Below are positions 22,711 through 31,086 of a DNA stretch of 31,159 bases, piece after piece. The stretch is from Pseudomonadota bacterium. Its GTDB lineage: Bacteria; Pseudomonadota; Alphaproteobacteria; Rhizobiales; Tepidamorphaceae. The translations under genes were made by a program, and so were the position numbers. Within the stretch, counting starts at the first letter, position 1. Each line of letters opens with the position of its first letter. The stretch spans positions 1 to 31,159 of the forward strand of contig JAEWYT010000144.1 in assembly GCA_023458595.1 (NCBI GenBank). The letters are read 5' to 3'. The notes beneath the pieces were generated by a model. That model saw only the letters and a list, made by a program, of their open reading frames with translations. It did no database searches and had not been told where the DNA came from.

Positions 22711-23464
22711 CGGCAGGCGCTCCCTCGGCCGCGGTATCCGGCGCCGCGTCGTCCCCGACCTTACCATCTTCGACCTTACCATCTTCGACCTTGCCGCCGT
22801 CGAGGCGCAGTTCGACGACGACCTTGCCGGAGAAGCGAAGTCGGGCGCCGCGCTCGGTGACTTCCATCGCATCGGCGCGGATCTTTCCGTTGTTCGCCTC
22901 CGCGCGGATCGGCCTGTCGCTGACGATGGAGCCGGCGCCCAGGTCGACCTTGGCCGATTCCAGGTAGGCGTTCTCGTCCTTGCTCGTCTTCACGACGATG
23001 TTGCCGTCGAGCTCCAGGGTCTGCGTGTCGTTGTCGAACACGCCGTTGTCGGCGGTCAGCCGCATGTCCGAGCCGTCGGACTTGGTCAGGGTGCCGTCGA
23101 CGAACTCGAGCGTCACCACGCGCGGATTGGTGACGTCCTGCAGCGCCTTCGCGGCGGTCACCTGGTAGGCGGTGCCGTCCTTGTTGAATCCCGACAGCGA
23201 GGGGTTCTGCATGGTCAGCGTCGTGCCTTCCAGGCCCACCTCGCCGAGATCGATATTGCCGATCTCGCGCGGCAGGCGGTGCGCGGAGACGAACATCCAG
23301 GCCACCACGACGACCGCCATCGCAGGCAGGATCCAGCGCAGGACGGCGACGATGCGGCTGTGGCGGCGCGCGGCCAGCCAGTCGGCCGCCGTCGCCGGCT
23401 CGGGCACGTCCGCCCAGCCGCCCGCCAGGGACCTGACAGTCAGCGCCCCGATGTCGATCGCCAT
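22700..23464 (-). CDS. lptC: LPS export protein LptC
   Basis: This 254-residue bitopic protein has a single transmembrane helix near residues 40-60 (RIVAVLRWILPAMAVVVVAW) and then a periplasmic jellyroll with MQNPSLSGFNKDGTAYQVTA and LTADNGVFDNDTQTLELDGNI. It hands LPS from LptBFG to LptA. The start at 23464 (MAIDIG) is preferred over an upstream ATG. The C-terminal tail contains a short repeated GKVED motif and overlaps the lptA start. Confidence 0.92.
   Translation of the reverse strand: MAIDIGALTVRSLAGGWADVPEPATAADWLAARRHSRIVAVLRWILPAMAVVVVAWMFVSAHRLPREIGNIDLGEVGLEGTTLTMQNPSLSGFNKDGTAYQVTAAKALQDVTNPRVVTLEFVDGTLTKSDGSDMRLTADNGVFDNDTQTLELDGNIVVKTSKDENAYLESAKVDLGAGSIVSDRPIRAEANNGKIRADAMEVTERGARLRFSGKVVVELRLDGGKVEDGKVEDGKVGDDAAPDTAAEGAPADAN
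22756..22800. repeat. 15-bp tandem repeats at the end of lptC
   Basis: The unit CGACCTTACCATCTT occurs at 22756 and 22771, with a diverged third copy at 22786. It encodes the GKVED repeats of the LptC tail, about 50-90 bases upstream of the lptA start on the minus strand. The repeats are in frame and could vary in number. Confidence 0.88.
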
Positions 23465-23608
23465 CGTTCTTCCCGCAGTAACCGTCCGTTGCCGGAAACG
23501 TTCCGATCCGGGGAGATGATCCAACAATACGGTCAAATAGCGGCGCGCGGCCATCGGCGGCCCGTTCCACGACGTTCGGCGCAAATCCTCTTGCCGGCCC
23601 GGCGCGGC

Positions 23609-24223
23609 TCAGGAATGCGCAAAAATGTCTTCCTCGGCCCAGCCGGCGATGTCCAGAAGCGCGCGCGTGGGCACGAAGCGGAAGCAGGATTCGGCCAGAT
23701 GCACGCGGCTCTCGCGCACGAGCAGCGCCTCGAAGCGCTCCTTCAGCGCGTGCAGGTAGAGCACGTCGGAGGCGGCGTATTCGAGCTGGGCGTCGGTCAG
23801 GGTCTCGGCGCCCCAGTCGGAGCTCTGCTGCTGCTTGGAGAGATCTATGCTCAGCATCTCGCGGCACAGATCCTTCAGGCCGTGCCGGTCGGTATAGGTG
23901 CGCGTCAGCCGCGAGGCGATCTTGGTGCAGAACACCGGCTCCGTCAGCACGCCGAGGTGGCGGGCGATCATGCCGATGTCGAAGCGGGCGTAGTGGAAGA
24001 TCTTGACGACCGAGGCGGCGGAAAGCAGCCGCTTCAGGTTCGGGCAGTCGTAGGTCGCACGGTCGAGCTGCACGACGTGGGCGTCGCCGTCACCGGCCGA
24101 AAGCTGCACGACGCAGAGCCGGTCGCGGGTCAGGTTGAGGCCGAGCGTCTCGGTGTCGACGGCGACGACGTCGCCGAGATCGAGGCCGTCGGGGAGATCG
24201 CCTTGGTGGAGGGTGATCGTCAT
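23609..24223 (-). CDS. RNase D-like 3'-5' exonuclease (DEDDy type)
   Basis: This 204-residue single-domain protein has the exonuclease motifs in order: VAVDTETLGL (Asp and Glu near residues 22-24), FHYARFDIGMI (Asp), and YAASDVLYLH (Tyr and Asp), the DEDDy set that binds two metal ions. It lacks the HRDC domains of E. coli RNase D, which is normal for the short alphaproteobacterial form. It probably trims tRNA or other structured RNA 3' ends. The start at 24223 excludes a basic upstream stretch that does not match the family. It precedes lptC by about 140 bases. Confidence 0.9.
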   Translation of the reverse strand: MTITLHQGDLPDGLDLGDVVAVDTETLGLNLTRDRLCVVQLSAGDGDAHVVQLDRATYDCPNLKRLLSAASVVKIFHYARFDIGMIARHLGVLTEPVFCTKIASRLTRTYTDRHGLKDLCREMLSIDLSKQQQSSDWGAETLTDAQLEYAASDVLYLHALKERFEALLVRESRVHLAESCFRFVPTRALLDIAGWAEEDIFAHS

Positions 24224-24584
24224 GTCTCGGTCCGCCTTGAATCCGCGGGGACGGGACGCCCGCCCCGATGCGCCGCGCCGGCCCTTCCCGATTGAAAAAT
24301 AAGGGATTTTCCGGCGCTCCGTCGAATCGACCATTAACAGCCGCAGGGGCTCGAAGCAAGCGACGAGGCGCGGCGGTCGGCATCCGGGCCGCCGCCATCC
24401 GGCCGTTTCCGGTCTAAACGAGCCGACACGATCGGGATCTCGGCCCGCGACGGGAACCCGCCAAGGGGCTTTTTTCCCCGTTTCGGCGCCATGATTCGCA
24501 TAACGCCCCTAAACCGGCTAATCTGCGTCTGCCGAAGCCCTATTTGCTGGAGGGCAAAGCTACACATTAAGGGAGTCTGCGACC
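24224..24584. other. Intergenic region with no gene seen
   Basis: This 361-base spacer lies between the divergent RNase D and secreted-protein genes. It is GC-rich, with no ORF having coding-like composition and no convincing promoter. AAGGGAG at 24569-24575 is the ribosome site of the following gene. Short GC-rich inverted repeats are present but have no T run. Confidence 0.6.
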
Positions 24585-25238
24585 ATGAAACAGATGCTCA
24601 TTGCGGGCAGCCTGTCGGCTGCCACCATAGTGCTTTTCGGCGGATTTGCCGTGCCGCAGCCCGCCGCCGCCCAGACCGCCACGAACGTTATCTGCAGAGG
24701 CTGCGTCGGGGCACGCGACATCGCCAGGGATGCCATAAGGTCGAGACATATCAAGAACGGGCAGGTCAAGCCCGCGGATCTTCACCGGACGGCGAAGCCG
24801 GCGGCCGCCAACTTCAGCAGCGTCGGCGGAGAAGATGCCGGCGTGCTGCCGACTACTGATACCGTTGTTGCCCAGGTCACAATGGACCTTCCGGCGGGAG
24901 GCGTCGTTATCTTGAATGCCGGCGGATGGGCCACGTTCAACGACAATCCTTCGAGTATTTTATGCGCGATCAGCCAAACGACATCGATCGGTACCCAACC
25001 TTTCATAATCGCGCAGAACCACAACGTGGCGAACGCGCGCCGGATGCCGACACCGGTAACACGCGGCTTCGTGGAGACCACCGGCGGCACAAAGACGTAC
25101 TATTTTCTCTGCCGTACGCATCTCGGCAGTTCGTCGCATGATGATGCCATGCTGACGGCCGTCTATGTTCCCCAGTTGTCCGGGCCGACTCCTTCATCGG
25201 CGGCAGCCGCTTCGTCCGCGAACGCCGCTACGGACTGA
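24585..25238 (+). CDS. Secreted protein of unknown function
   Basis: This 217-residue protein has a signal peptide (cleavage probably AAA-QT near residue 30) and no membrane helix after it. Four cysteines (37, 40, 127, 176) could form two disulfides. Residues about 45-67 (DIARDAIRSRHIKNGQVKPADL) resemble a short motif seen in many actinobacterial and collagen-like surface proteins. The body looks beta-rich (VVAQVTMDLPAGGVVILNAGGWATF), and an Ala/Ser-rich tail ends it. GC is lower than in neighbours. AAGGGAG precedes the ATG and a terminator follows. Function not recognised. Confidence 0.8.
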   Translation: MKQMLIAGSLSAATIVLFGGFAVPQPAAAQTATNVICRGCVGARDIARDAIRSRHIKNGQVKPADLHRTAKPAAANFSSVGGEDAGVLPTTDTVVAQVTMDLPAGGVVILNAGGWATFNDNPSSILCAISQTTSIGTQPFIIAQNHNVANARRMPTPVTRGFVETTGGTKTYYFLCRTHLGSSSHDDAMLTAVYVPQLSGPTPSSAAAASSANAATD

Positions 25239-25269
25239 TCGATAGTCGGATCAAGCGACGCAAAATGTT

Positions 25270-25298
25270 GGGCCGGGCCTGAGCGCCTGGCCCTTTTT
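25270..25298 (+). terminator. Intrinsic terminator after the secreted-protein gene
   Basis: GGGCCGGGC (25270-25278) pairs with GCCTGGCCC (25285-25293), with one G-T pair, and five T follow. It lies about 30 bases after the stop codon, so the secreted protein is probably a single-gene transcript. Confidence 0.9.
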
Positions 25299-25396
25299 CC
25301 GGCGCATCCAACCGCGCAGAGATGAAAGTGGAGACCGCCATCGGCAAAGCACAGACACGTGGCGATCGCCACGGCCGTCGCTCGGCGGACTATCGG

Positions 25397-25421
25397 AAAA
25401 AACCATCTCGGAAAGGATGGT
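25397..25421 (-). terminator. Terminator of tRNA-Leu (minus strand)
   Basis: On the minus strand ACCATC pairs with GATGGT (25416-25421 and 25402-25407) and is followed by a T run (25402 down to 25397). The stem starts at the discriminator base and CCA of the tRNA, so termination occurs right after the mature 3' end. Confidence 0.8.
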
Positions 25422-25504
25422 GCCCAGGAGAAGACTCGAACTTCCACGCCCTTTCGGGCACTAGCACCTGAAGCTAGCGCGTCTACCAATTCCGCCACCT
25501 GGGC
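25418..25504 (-). tRNA. tRNA-Leu (anticodon CAG)
   Basis: On the minus strand this 87-base tRNA has a GCCCAGG/CCUGGGC acceptor stem, a D arm with GGUAGAC, anticodon stem CUAGC/GCUAG with loop UUCAGGU (anticodon CAG), the long class II variable arm (GCCCGAAAGGGC), T loop UUCGAGU and encoded CCA. It lies downstream of the TIGR02300 gene. Confidence 0.96.
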
Positions 25505-25614
25505 AGGCAGCCATTCAGTTATTGACCGTCCGCGACCTTGTCAATGGACCGGGTCAAGCGACCGGCCCGGGAACCGGCGGGTGCCGGGTGCGGGGCCGGG
25601 CCGGAGGAAAGCCG

Positions 25615-26040
25615 TCAGGTTTCCTCTTCGTCCTCGATGTCGCCGTCGATGAGACCGGAGACGTCGTCGCCTTCCTCCTCCTCGTCCTCGAGGAACTCGT
25701 CCTCCTCGTCGTCGCCGAGGTCTTCCTCTTCCTCGATGTCGGGAATCTCGTCGTCGTCGTCGTCGTCCGATTCGACCCGGCCGGTCTCCTCCTCCTCGGC
25801 GTCGACGTCCTCGAGCGGGACGAGCGCCTCGTCCGCCTCCTCCTCTTCGTCCTCGGCCACCGCCGGCGCCGCCTCCTTGGCGGGCTTGGCCGCGGCCTTC
25901 GCCTTCGCCGGCGAGAGGACGGCGGCGAGCACGAACTCGGTGCCGCACTTCGGGCAGACGATCGGGTTGCGACCCAGATCGTAGAACCGCGCGCCGCATT
26001 CGCCGCAGATACGCTTGATGCCGAGCTCGGGTTTGGCCAT
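25615..26040 (-). CDS. TIGR02300 family protein, zinc ribbon with long acidic tail
   Basis: This 141-residue protein has an N-terminal zinc ribbon (CGECGARFYDLGRNPIVCPKCG: cysteines at about 12, 15, 29 and 32). The GARFYDL segment marks the alphaproteobacterial TIGR02300 family. From about residue 62 it is an extremely acidic tail of Asp/Glu runs, apparently disordered. The function of the family is unknown. It is divergent from aroA, as is common in this class. The start at 26040 gives the expected MAKPELG. Confidence 0.88.
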   Translation of the reverse strand: MAKPELGIKRICGECGARFYDLGRNPIVCPKCGTEFVLAAVLSPAKAKAAAKPAKEAAPAVAEDEEEEADEALVPLEDVDAEEEETGRVESDDDDDDEIPDIEEEEDLGDDEEDEFLEDEEEEGDDVSGLIDGDIEDEEET

Positions 26041-26285
26041 CGCTCTCAAACCTGTCTAGAAGCCATCGGGTCTCTTAGCCGAACCGGTCCGCCCCGGTCC
26101 GTAAATCGGCGCCTCCCATAGACGGAAAGCCGGAACCCTGTCAAAGGCAAATCGGGCCTCTTGTCCAGCCCCTTGTGGAGCCGCCCGGGACGACGCCCGA
26201 GATGACGATCCCGCGGCCCTGTGCTAGGAGGCCGGCGAAGACGGGGCGGACCCCGCCCGCCGAGCAGCCACGAAAGCCCCTCACG

Positions 26286-27665
26286 ATGAACGTCGCCCCC
26301 TCCGCCGCCGACACCGACGACCGGCGCCTGACCGCGCGGGCGTCGGGCCCGCTGTCGGGAACCGTCAGGCTGCCGGGAGACAAGTCGATTTCCCACCGCG
26401 CCCTGATCTTCGGGGCGCTCGCCGAAGGGCGCACGACGATCCGCGGCCTGCTCGAGGGCCACGACGTGATCGCCACGGCCGACGCCATGCGCGCCTTCGG
26501 GGCCCGCGTCGAGCGGCAGGTCGACGATGCCGGGGACGCCGTCTGGACGGTCGACGGGGTCGGCGTCGGCGCGCTGGTCGAGCCGGCCGCGCCGCTCGAT
26601 TTCGGCAATTCCGGCACCGGCGCACGCCTGATCCTCGGCCTCGTCGCCGGGCACGGCATCGCCGTCCGGTTCGACGGCGACGCCTCGCTTAGGAAGCGGC
26701 CGATGGGGCGGGTACTGGCGCCGCTCGAGCTGATGGGCGCGCGCGTGATCGACAGCGACGACGGCCGCCTGCCGATGACGCTTCGAGGCACGCGCGATCC
26801 GATCCCGATCGAATACCGCCTGCCCGTCCCCTCGGCGCAGGTGAAGTCGGCCGTCCTGCTCGCCGGCCTCAATTCGCCCGGCGTCACCACGGTCGTCGAG
26901 CCGGAGGCGACCCGGGACCACACCGAGCGGATGCTCGTCCATTTCGGCGCGACGCTCGATATCTCGACGGACGCCGACGGAGCGCGGCGCATCGCGCTTC
27001 ACGGCCGGCCGCGGCTGAAGGGCCGCGCCGTCGCTGTGCCGGGCGATCCCTCGTCGGCGGGCTTCCCGCTGGTCGCCGGCCTGATCGTGCCGGGCTCGCG
27101 GGTGCGGATCGAAGGCATCATGGTCAATCCCTCGCGCTCGGGCCTGATCGCCACGCTCCAGGAGATGGGCGCGAAGCTGACGCTCTCGAACGCGCGCGAG
27201 GACGGCGGCGAGCCGGTCGCCGACGTGACGGTCGAGGCCGGCCGGCTGACGGGCGTCGAGGTGCCGCCCGAGCGGGCGCCCTCGATGATCGACGAATACC
27301 CCGTGCTCGCCGTTGCCGCCGCCTTCGCGACCGGCACGACGGTGATGCGCGGTCTGGCAGAACTGAAAGTCAAGGAATCCGACCGCCTCGCCGCCGTCGC
27401 CGCGGGGCTCGCCGCCAACGGTGTCGACGTGCGCGTCGACGGCGACGACCTGATCGTCACCGGCGGCGCCGGCAAGGCAATGGGCGGCGGCACGGTGGCG
27501 ACCCACATGGACCACCGCATCGCCATGTCGTTCCTGGTCATGGGGCTTGCGACGGAAAGGCCGGTGACGGTCGACGACAGCACCATGATCGCGACTTCCT
27601 TCCCGGATTTCGTGCCGCTGATGCGCGGGCTCGGCGCGGATATCGGGTTCAGCGAACGAGGTTAG
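26286..27665 (+). CDS. aroA: 3-Phosphoshikimate 1-carboxyvinyltransferase (EPSP synthase)
   Basis: This 459-residue protein has GTVRLPGDKSISHRALI near residues 25-41, SAQVKSAVLLAGLNSPG, TRDHTERM and EYPVLAVAAAFA motifs. It joins phosphoenolpyruvate to shikimate-3-phosphate in the shikimate pathway. The RDHTE and SAQVK motifs place it nearest the class II (CP4-like) enzymes. At the glyphosate-critical site it has Gly110 (FGNSGTG), where CP4 has Ala, so it need not be tolerant. The start at 26286 fits the family N-terminus. It heads the aroA-(UDG-like)-cmk-rpsA run. Confidence 0.96.
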   Translation: MNVAPSAADTDDRRLTARASGPLSGTVRLPGDKSISHRALIFGALAEGRTTIRGLLEGHDVIATADAMRAFGARVERQVDDAGDAVWTVDGVGVGALVEPAAPLDFGNSGTGARLILGLVAGHGIAVRFDGDASLRKRPMGRVLAPLELMGARVIDSDDGRLPMTLRGTRDPIPIEYRLPVPSAQVKSAVLLAGLNSPGVTTVVEPEATRDHTERMLVHFGATLDISTDADGARRIALHGRPRLKGRAVAVPGDPSSAGFPLVAGLIVPGSRVRIEGIMVNPSRSGLIATLQEMGAKLTLSNAREDGGEPVADVTVEAGRLTGVEVPPERAPSMIDEYPVLAVAAAFATGTTVMRGLAELKVKESDRLAAVAAGLAANGVDVRVDGDDLIVTGGAGKAMGGGTVATHMDHRIAMSFLVMGLATERPVTVDDSTMIATSFPDFVPLMRGLGADIGFSERG

Positions 27666-27676
27666 TGGGTGCCGTG

Positions 27677-28438
27677 ATGGCCGATGTACTGGCGCGAGAT
27701 CATGCGAAGCTCCTTCTGGCATCCGCTCCGCAAGCCTTGGGCGACGATATGCTTGACTGGCTGAGCTGCCCGCTGTTCGTGAATAGAACGTCCGAGTGGA
27801 ATTCCTCTCGATACAAGCTGCTGGTTTTCGGCCAGGAAACGTGCGGCTGGGATTTTGCGATGGACGAGACGGTCTCCGGGATGGAAGCCCATACTCTCAG
27901 GCATTGCATTTCCGTTCCCGACGCCGTCGATGCATTGGGCAAACACTACGCAGCCTTTGATTTGGCGGAGTGCGACAGTTCAATTCGGCGGTCTCCATTT
28001 TGGAGGGCCCATAGGTACTTAGCCACCAGATTAGAAGGAGGCGACTACCGGAAGCTACTGTGGACGAATCTCGCTCGATGCGACGCGTCTCCATTGAATG
28101 AGAGCACAGCGGGCGTCTGGAACAATTTCACCTATTCGAATCTGGACAAAATATGCTCCTGGCAGAAGGATTTTGCAGTAGAAGAATTGAACGCCTCCGG
28201 GGCAAAGGCTGTGATATTTTTCACCGGTCCGAATTATGACTATATCCTCGAAAGAACCTTTGAGGACGTGCGCTTTCATTCGGTACCAGGATGCGGCGAA
28301 TCTGAAAGAGTCTGTTCTCGCGTCAGTGGCCATTGCCTGCCTGTCGCCAGTTTCCGCACCTACCATCCATCGTATTTGTCGCGATCCGGGCGCCTTAGTC
28401 TTTTGGACGCACTGGTCGAGGCCATTGTGAAATCATGA
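27677..28438 (+). CDS. Uracil-DNA glycosylase superfamily-like protein inserted between aroA and cmk
   Basis: This 253-residue protein has four segments in the order of the UDG fold: LLVFGQETCGWD near residues 48-59 (motif 1-like), LLWTNLARCD near 130-145, AVIFFTGPNYDYIL near 175-190, and TYHPSYLSRSG near 228-238 (motif 2-like, His230-Pro-Ser). Glycosylases of this superfamily remove damaged bases, but some members have lost activity. GC is clearly lower than in the neighbours. The stop overlaps the cmk ATG (ATGA). The start is uncertain: GTG at 27665 and 27674 are alternatives to ATG 27677. Function is inferred from motifs only. Confidence 0.6.
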   Translation: MADVLARDHAKLLLASAPQALGDDMLDWLSCPLFVNRTSEWNSSRYKLLVFGQETCGWDFAMDETVSGMEAHTLRHCISVPDAVDALGKHYAAFDLAECDSSIRRSPFWRAHRYLATRLEGGDYRKLLWTNLARCDASPLNESTAGVWNNFTYSNLDKICSWQKDFAVEELNASGAKAVIFFTGPNYDYILERTFEDVRFHSVPGCGESERVCSRVSGHCLPVASFRTYHPSYLSRSGRLSLLDALVEAIVKS

Positions 28439-29055
28439 TCGTCGCGATCGACGGTCCGGCGGCCTCGGGCAAGGGCACCCTCGCCCGCCGGCTCGCGGTC
28501 CGTTTCGGCTTGCGCCATCTCGACACCGGCATGCTCTACCGCGCCGTCGCCCGCGCCGTGATCGAGGCCGGAAAGGACCTGGAAGACTCCGAGGCGCGGC
28601 TCGTTGCGGCGAAGGCCCTCGACGCGGCCCACCTGGCGGATTCCGCGGCGTTGCGCGGGCCCGGCATGGGCGAGGCCGCCTCGATCGTCGCGGCCGACCC
28701 CGCCGTCCGGCGCGAGATCCTCGCCTTCCAGCGCGAGTTCGCGGCCAGGCCGCCGGGCGCCGTTCTCGACGGCCGCGACATCGGCTCGGTGGTCTGTCCG
28801 GACGCCGACGTCAAGATCTTCGTAACCGCGACGGCGGAAGCCCGCGCCAGGCGCCGCTGGAAGGAACTGACGGCGGCCGGCAGCGGTATTTCCTGCCAGC
28901 AGGTGCTCGAAGACATCCGCCGCCGGGACGAGCGCGACACCTCCCGCGCCGTCGCGCCGCTGAGGCCCGCCCCCGACGCGCACTTGCTCGATACCACCGA
29001 CTTGGATATAGAAGCCGCATTCCGGGCGGCTGTGGACTTGATAGGTCGCTCGTGA
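28435..29055 (+). CDS. cmk: Cytidylate kinase
   Basis: This 206-residue NMP kinase has the P-loop IDGPAASGKGT (about 5-15), a CMP-binding region with LDTGMLYRAVA (about 29-39), the VLDGRDIGSVVCPDADVKIF segment (about 104-123) and a lid (RRRDERDTSRAVAPL). It phosphorylates CMP and dCMP. The ATG overlaps the upstream UDG-like stop by four bases. rpsA follows, as in most proteobacteria. Confidence 0.95.
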   Translation: MIVAIDGPAASGKGTLARRLAVRFGLRHLDTGMLYRAVARAVIEAGKDLEDSEARLVAAKALDAAHLADSAALRGPGMGEAASIVAADPAVRREILAFQREFAARPPGAVLDGRDIGSVVCPDADVKIFVTATAEARARRRWKELTAAGSGISCQQVLEDIRRRDERDTSRAVAPLRPAPDAHLLDTTDLDIEAAFRAAVDLIGRS

Positions 29056-29295
29056 GTGGCGATATGGGGGTGCGTGAACCACGCGCCCTCTGAACGCGTT
29101 TCCGGTCCGGTCGATTCGTTGGACCCTCCGGATATTCGGTTCGCCCGCACCCCCGGAAGACAGGTTCATCGTCCTGCCGTCCACCCGATTGGAGGCGCCC
29201 GAGGCGCATCGCTCGGGTTGGCGGGGCGCCCGAAACATTTTCGCATCGCCACCGGTACGGTCGGCGGCGACGCGATCAGGAACAGGAAAAACACC
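29056..29295 (+). promoter_or_regulatory. rpsA leader with alternative hairpins
   Basis: The 240-base cmk-rpsA spacer has no coding character, although the rpsA frame is open through it. CCCGAG (29198-29203) can pair with CTCGGG (29212-29217), or GGCGCCC (29194-29200) can pair with GGGCGCC (29224-29230). The two folds exclude each other. S1 controls its own synthesis in E. coli through its mRNA leader, so a regulatory fold is plausible. AGGA at 29284-29287 decides the start. Confidence 0.4.
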
Positions 29296-31086
29296 GTGGC
29301 CGTTGCCAGTATGGAAAAGTCCCCCTCTCGCGAAGATTTTGCCGCTCTCCTCGAGGAGAGCTTCACCCGGAACACCCTCGAAGAAGGATCCGTCGTCCGC
29401 GGAACCGTCGTCGGCATCGAAAAGGACATGGCCGTCATCGACGTCGGCCTGAAGACCGAGGGGCGCGTCGCGCTGCGCGAATTCGGCCCGCACGGCCGCG
29501 AGCCGTCGATCAAGGTCGGCGACGAGGTCGAGGTCTATCTCGAGCGCGTCGAGAACGCGCTGGGCGAGGCCGTCATCAGCCGCGACAAGGCCCGCCGCGA
29601 GGAGAGCTGGGAGAAGCTCGAGAAGGCGTTCGCCGCCAACGAGAAGGTCGAAGGCGTCATCTTCAACTCCGTCAAGGGCGGCTTCACCGTCGACCTCGAC
29701 GGCGCCGTCGCCTTCCTGCCGCGCAGCCAGGTCGACATCCGCCCGGTGCGCGACGTCGGCCCGCTGATGAACACCCCGCAGCCGTTCCAGATCCTCAAGA
29801 TGGACCGCCGCCGCGGCAACATCGTCGTCTCCCGCCGCACGGTCCTCGAAGAGACCCGCGCCGAGCAGCGCTCGGAGCTGGTGCAGAGCCTCGAGGAAGG
29901 CCAGGTCATCGAAGGCGTCGTCAAGAACATCACCGACTACGGCGCGTTCGTCGACCTCGGCGGCATCGACGGCCTGCTGCACGTCACCGACATCGCCTGG
30001 CGGCGCATCAACCACCCCACCGAGGTCCTGTCGGTCGGCCAGACGGTCAAGGTGCGGATCATCAAGATCAACCACGAGACCCAGCGCATCAGCCTCGGCA
30101 TGAAGCAGCTCGAGGCCGATCCGTGGGAGGGCGTGGAGGCCAAGTACCCGATCAACGCGCGCTTCAAGGGCCGCGTGACCAACATCACCGACTACGGCGC
30201 GTTCGTCGAGCTGGAGCCGGGCGTGGAGGGTCTCATCCACGTCTCCGAGATGAGCTGGACCAAAAAGAACGTCCATCCGGGCAAGATCGTCTCCACCTCC
30301 CAGGAGGTCGAGGTGCAGGTGCTCGAGGTCGATCCGGTCAAGCGGCGCATCTCGCTCGGCCTCAAGCAGTGCATGGACAATCCGTGGGAGAGCTTCGCCG
30401 AGAAGCACCCGATCGGCTCCGTCATCGAGGGCGAGGTCAAGAACAAGACCGAGTTCGGCCTGTTCATCGGCCTGGACGGCGACGTGGACGGCATGGTCCA
30501 TCTCTCCGACCTCGACTGGAACCGTCCCGGCGAGCAGGTCATCGAGGAGTTCAACCGCGGCGACGTGGTCAAGGCGCAGGTTCTCGACATCGACGTCGAG
30601 AAGGAGCGCATCTCGCTCGGCATCAAGCAACTCGAGGGCGATCCGTTCGCCACCGCGGAGGCCTCGGAACTGCGCAAGGGCGCCGTCGTCACCTGCGAAG
30701 TCACCGACGTCAAGGAGAACGGCGTGGAGGTGAGGATCGCCGGCACGGACCTTACCGCCTTCATCCGTCGTTCGGACCTCGCCCGCGACCGCTCCGAGCA
30801 GCGGCCCGAGCGTTTCGCCAGGGGCGAGAAGGTGGATGCCCGCGTCACCCAGTTCGACCGCAAGACCCGCAAGGTCTCGGTGTCGATCAAGGCGCTGGAG
30901 ATCGCCGAGGAGAAGGAGGCGGTCGCCCAGTACGGCTCGACCGACTCCGGCGCCTCGCTCGGCGACATCCTCGGCGCGGCGCTGAGCCGTGCCCAGGGCG
31001 GCGAGGCCGAGGAGCCCGCCGAGAAGAAGCCCGCCAAGAAGGCCAAGGCCGCCAAGGCGGACGAAGCCGAAGAGGGCGACAACTGA
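29296..31086 (+). CDS. rpsA: 30S ribosomal protein S1
   Basis: This 596-residue protein has six S1 (OB-fold) repeats, visible as recurring YGAFVDLGGIDGLLHVTDIAW and YGAFVELEPGVEGLIHVSEMSW-like strands with RISLGxKQ endings. A lysine/alanine-rich acidic tail follows. S1 holds mRNA on the small subunit. GTG 29296 (MAVASMEKSPSREDF) is preferred: AGGA lies eight bases upstream, while the first ATG (29311) is 23 bases from it. The frame opens upstream to 29056, but that part is unlike S1. Confidence 0.95.
   Translation: MAVASMEKSPSREDFAALLEESFTRNTLEEGSVVRGTVVGIEKDMAVIDVGLKTEGRVALREFGPHGREPSIKVGDEVEVYLERVENALGEAVISRDKARREESWEKLEKAFAANEKVEGVIFNSVKGGFTVDLDGAVAFLPRSQVDIRPVRDVGPLMNTPQPFQILKMDRRRGNIVVSRRTVLEETRAEQRSELVQSLEEGQVIEGVVKNITDYGAFVDLGGIDGLLHVTDIAWRRINHPTEVLSVGQTVKVRIIKINHETQRISLGMKQLEADPWEGVEAKYPINARFKGRVTNITDYGAFVELEPGVEGLIHVSEMSWTKKNVHPGKIVSTSQEVEVQVLEVDPVKRRISLGLKQCMDNPWESFAEKHPIGSVIEGEVKNKTEFGLFIGLDGDVDGMVHLSDLDWNRPGEQVIEEFNRGDVVKAQVLDIDVEKERISLGIKQLEGDPFATAEASELRKGAVVTCEVTDVKENGVEVRIAGTDLTAFIRRSDLARDRSEQRPERFARGEKVDARVTQFDRKTRKVSVSIKALEIAEEKEAVAQYGSTDSGASLGDILGAALSRAQGGEAEEPAEKKPAKKAKAAKADEAEEGDN

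Noticed and set aside
26286..27665. aroA as a naturally glyphosate-tolerant CP4-like EPSP synthase
   Set aside because: Overall motifs are class II-like, but the critical site is FGNSGTG with Gly110 where CP4 has Ala, so tolerance cannot be claimed.
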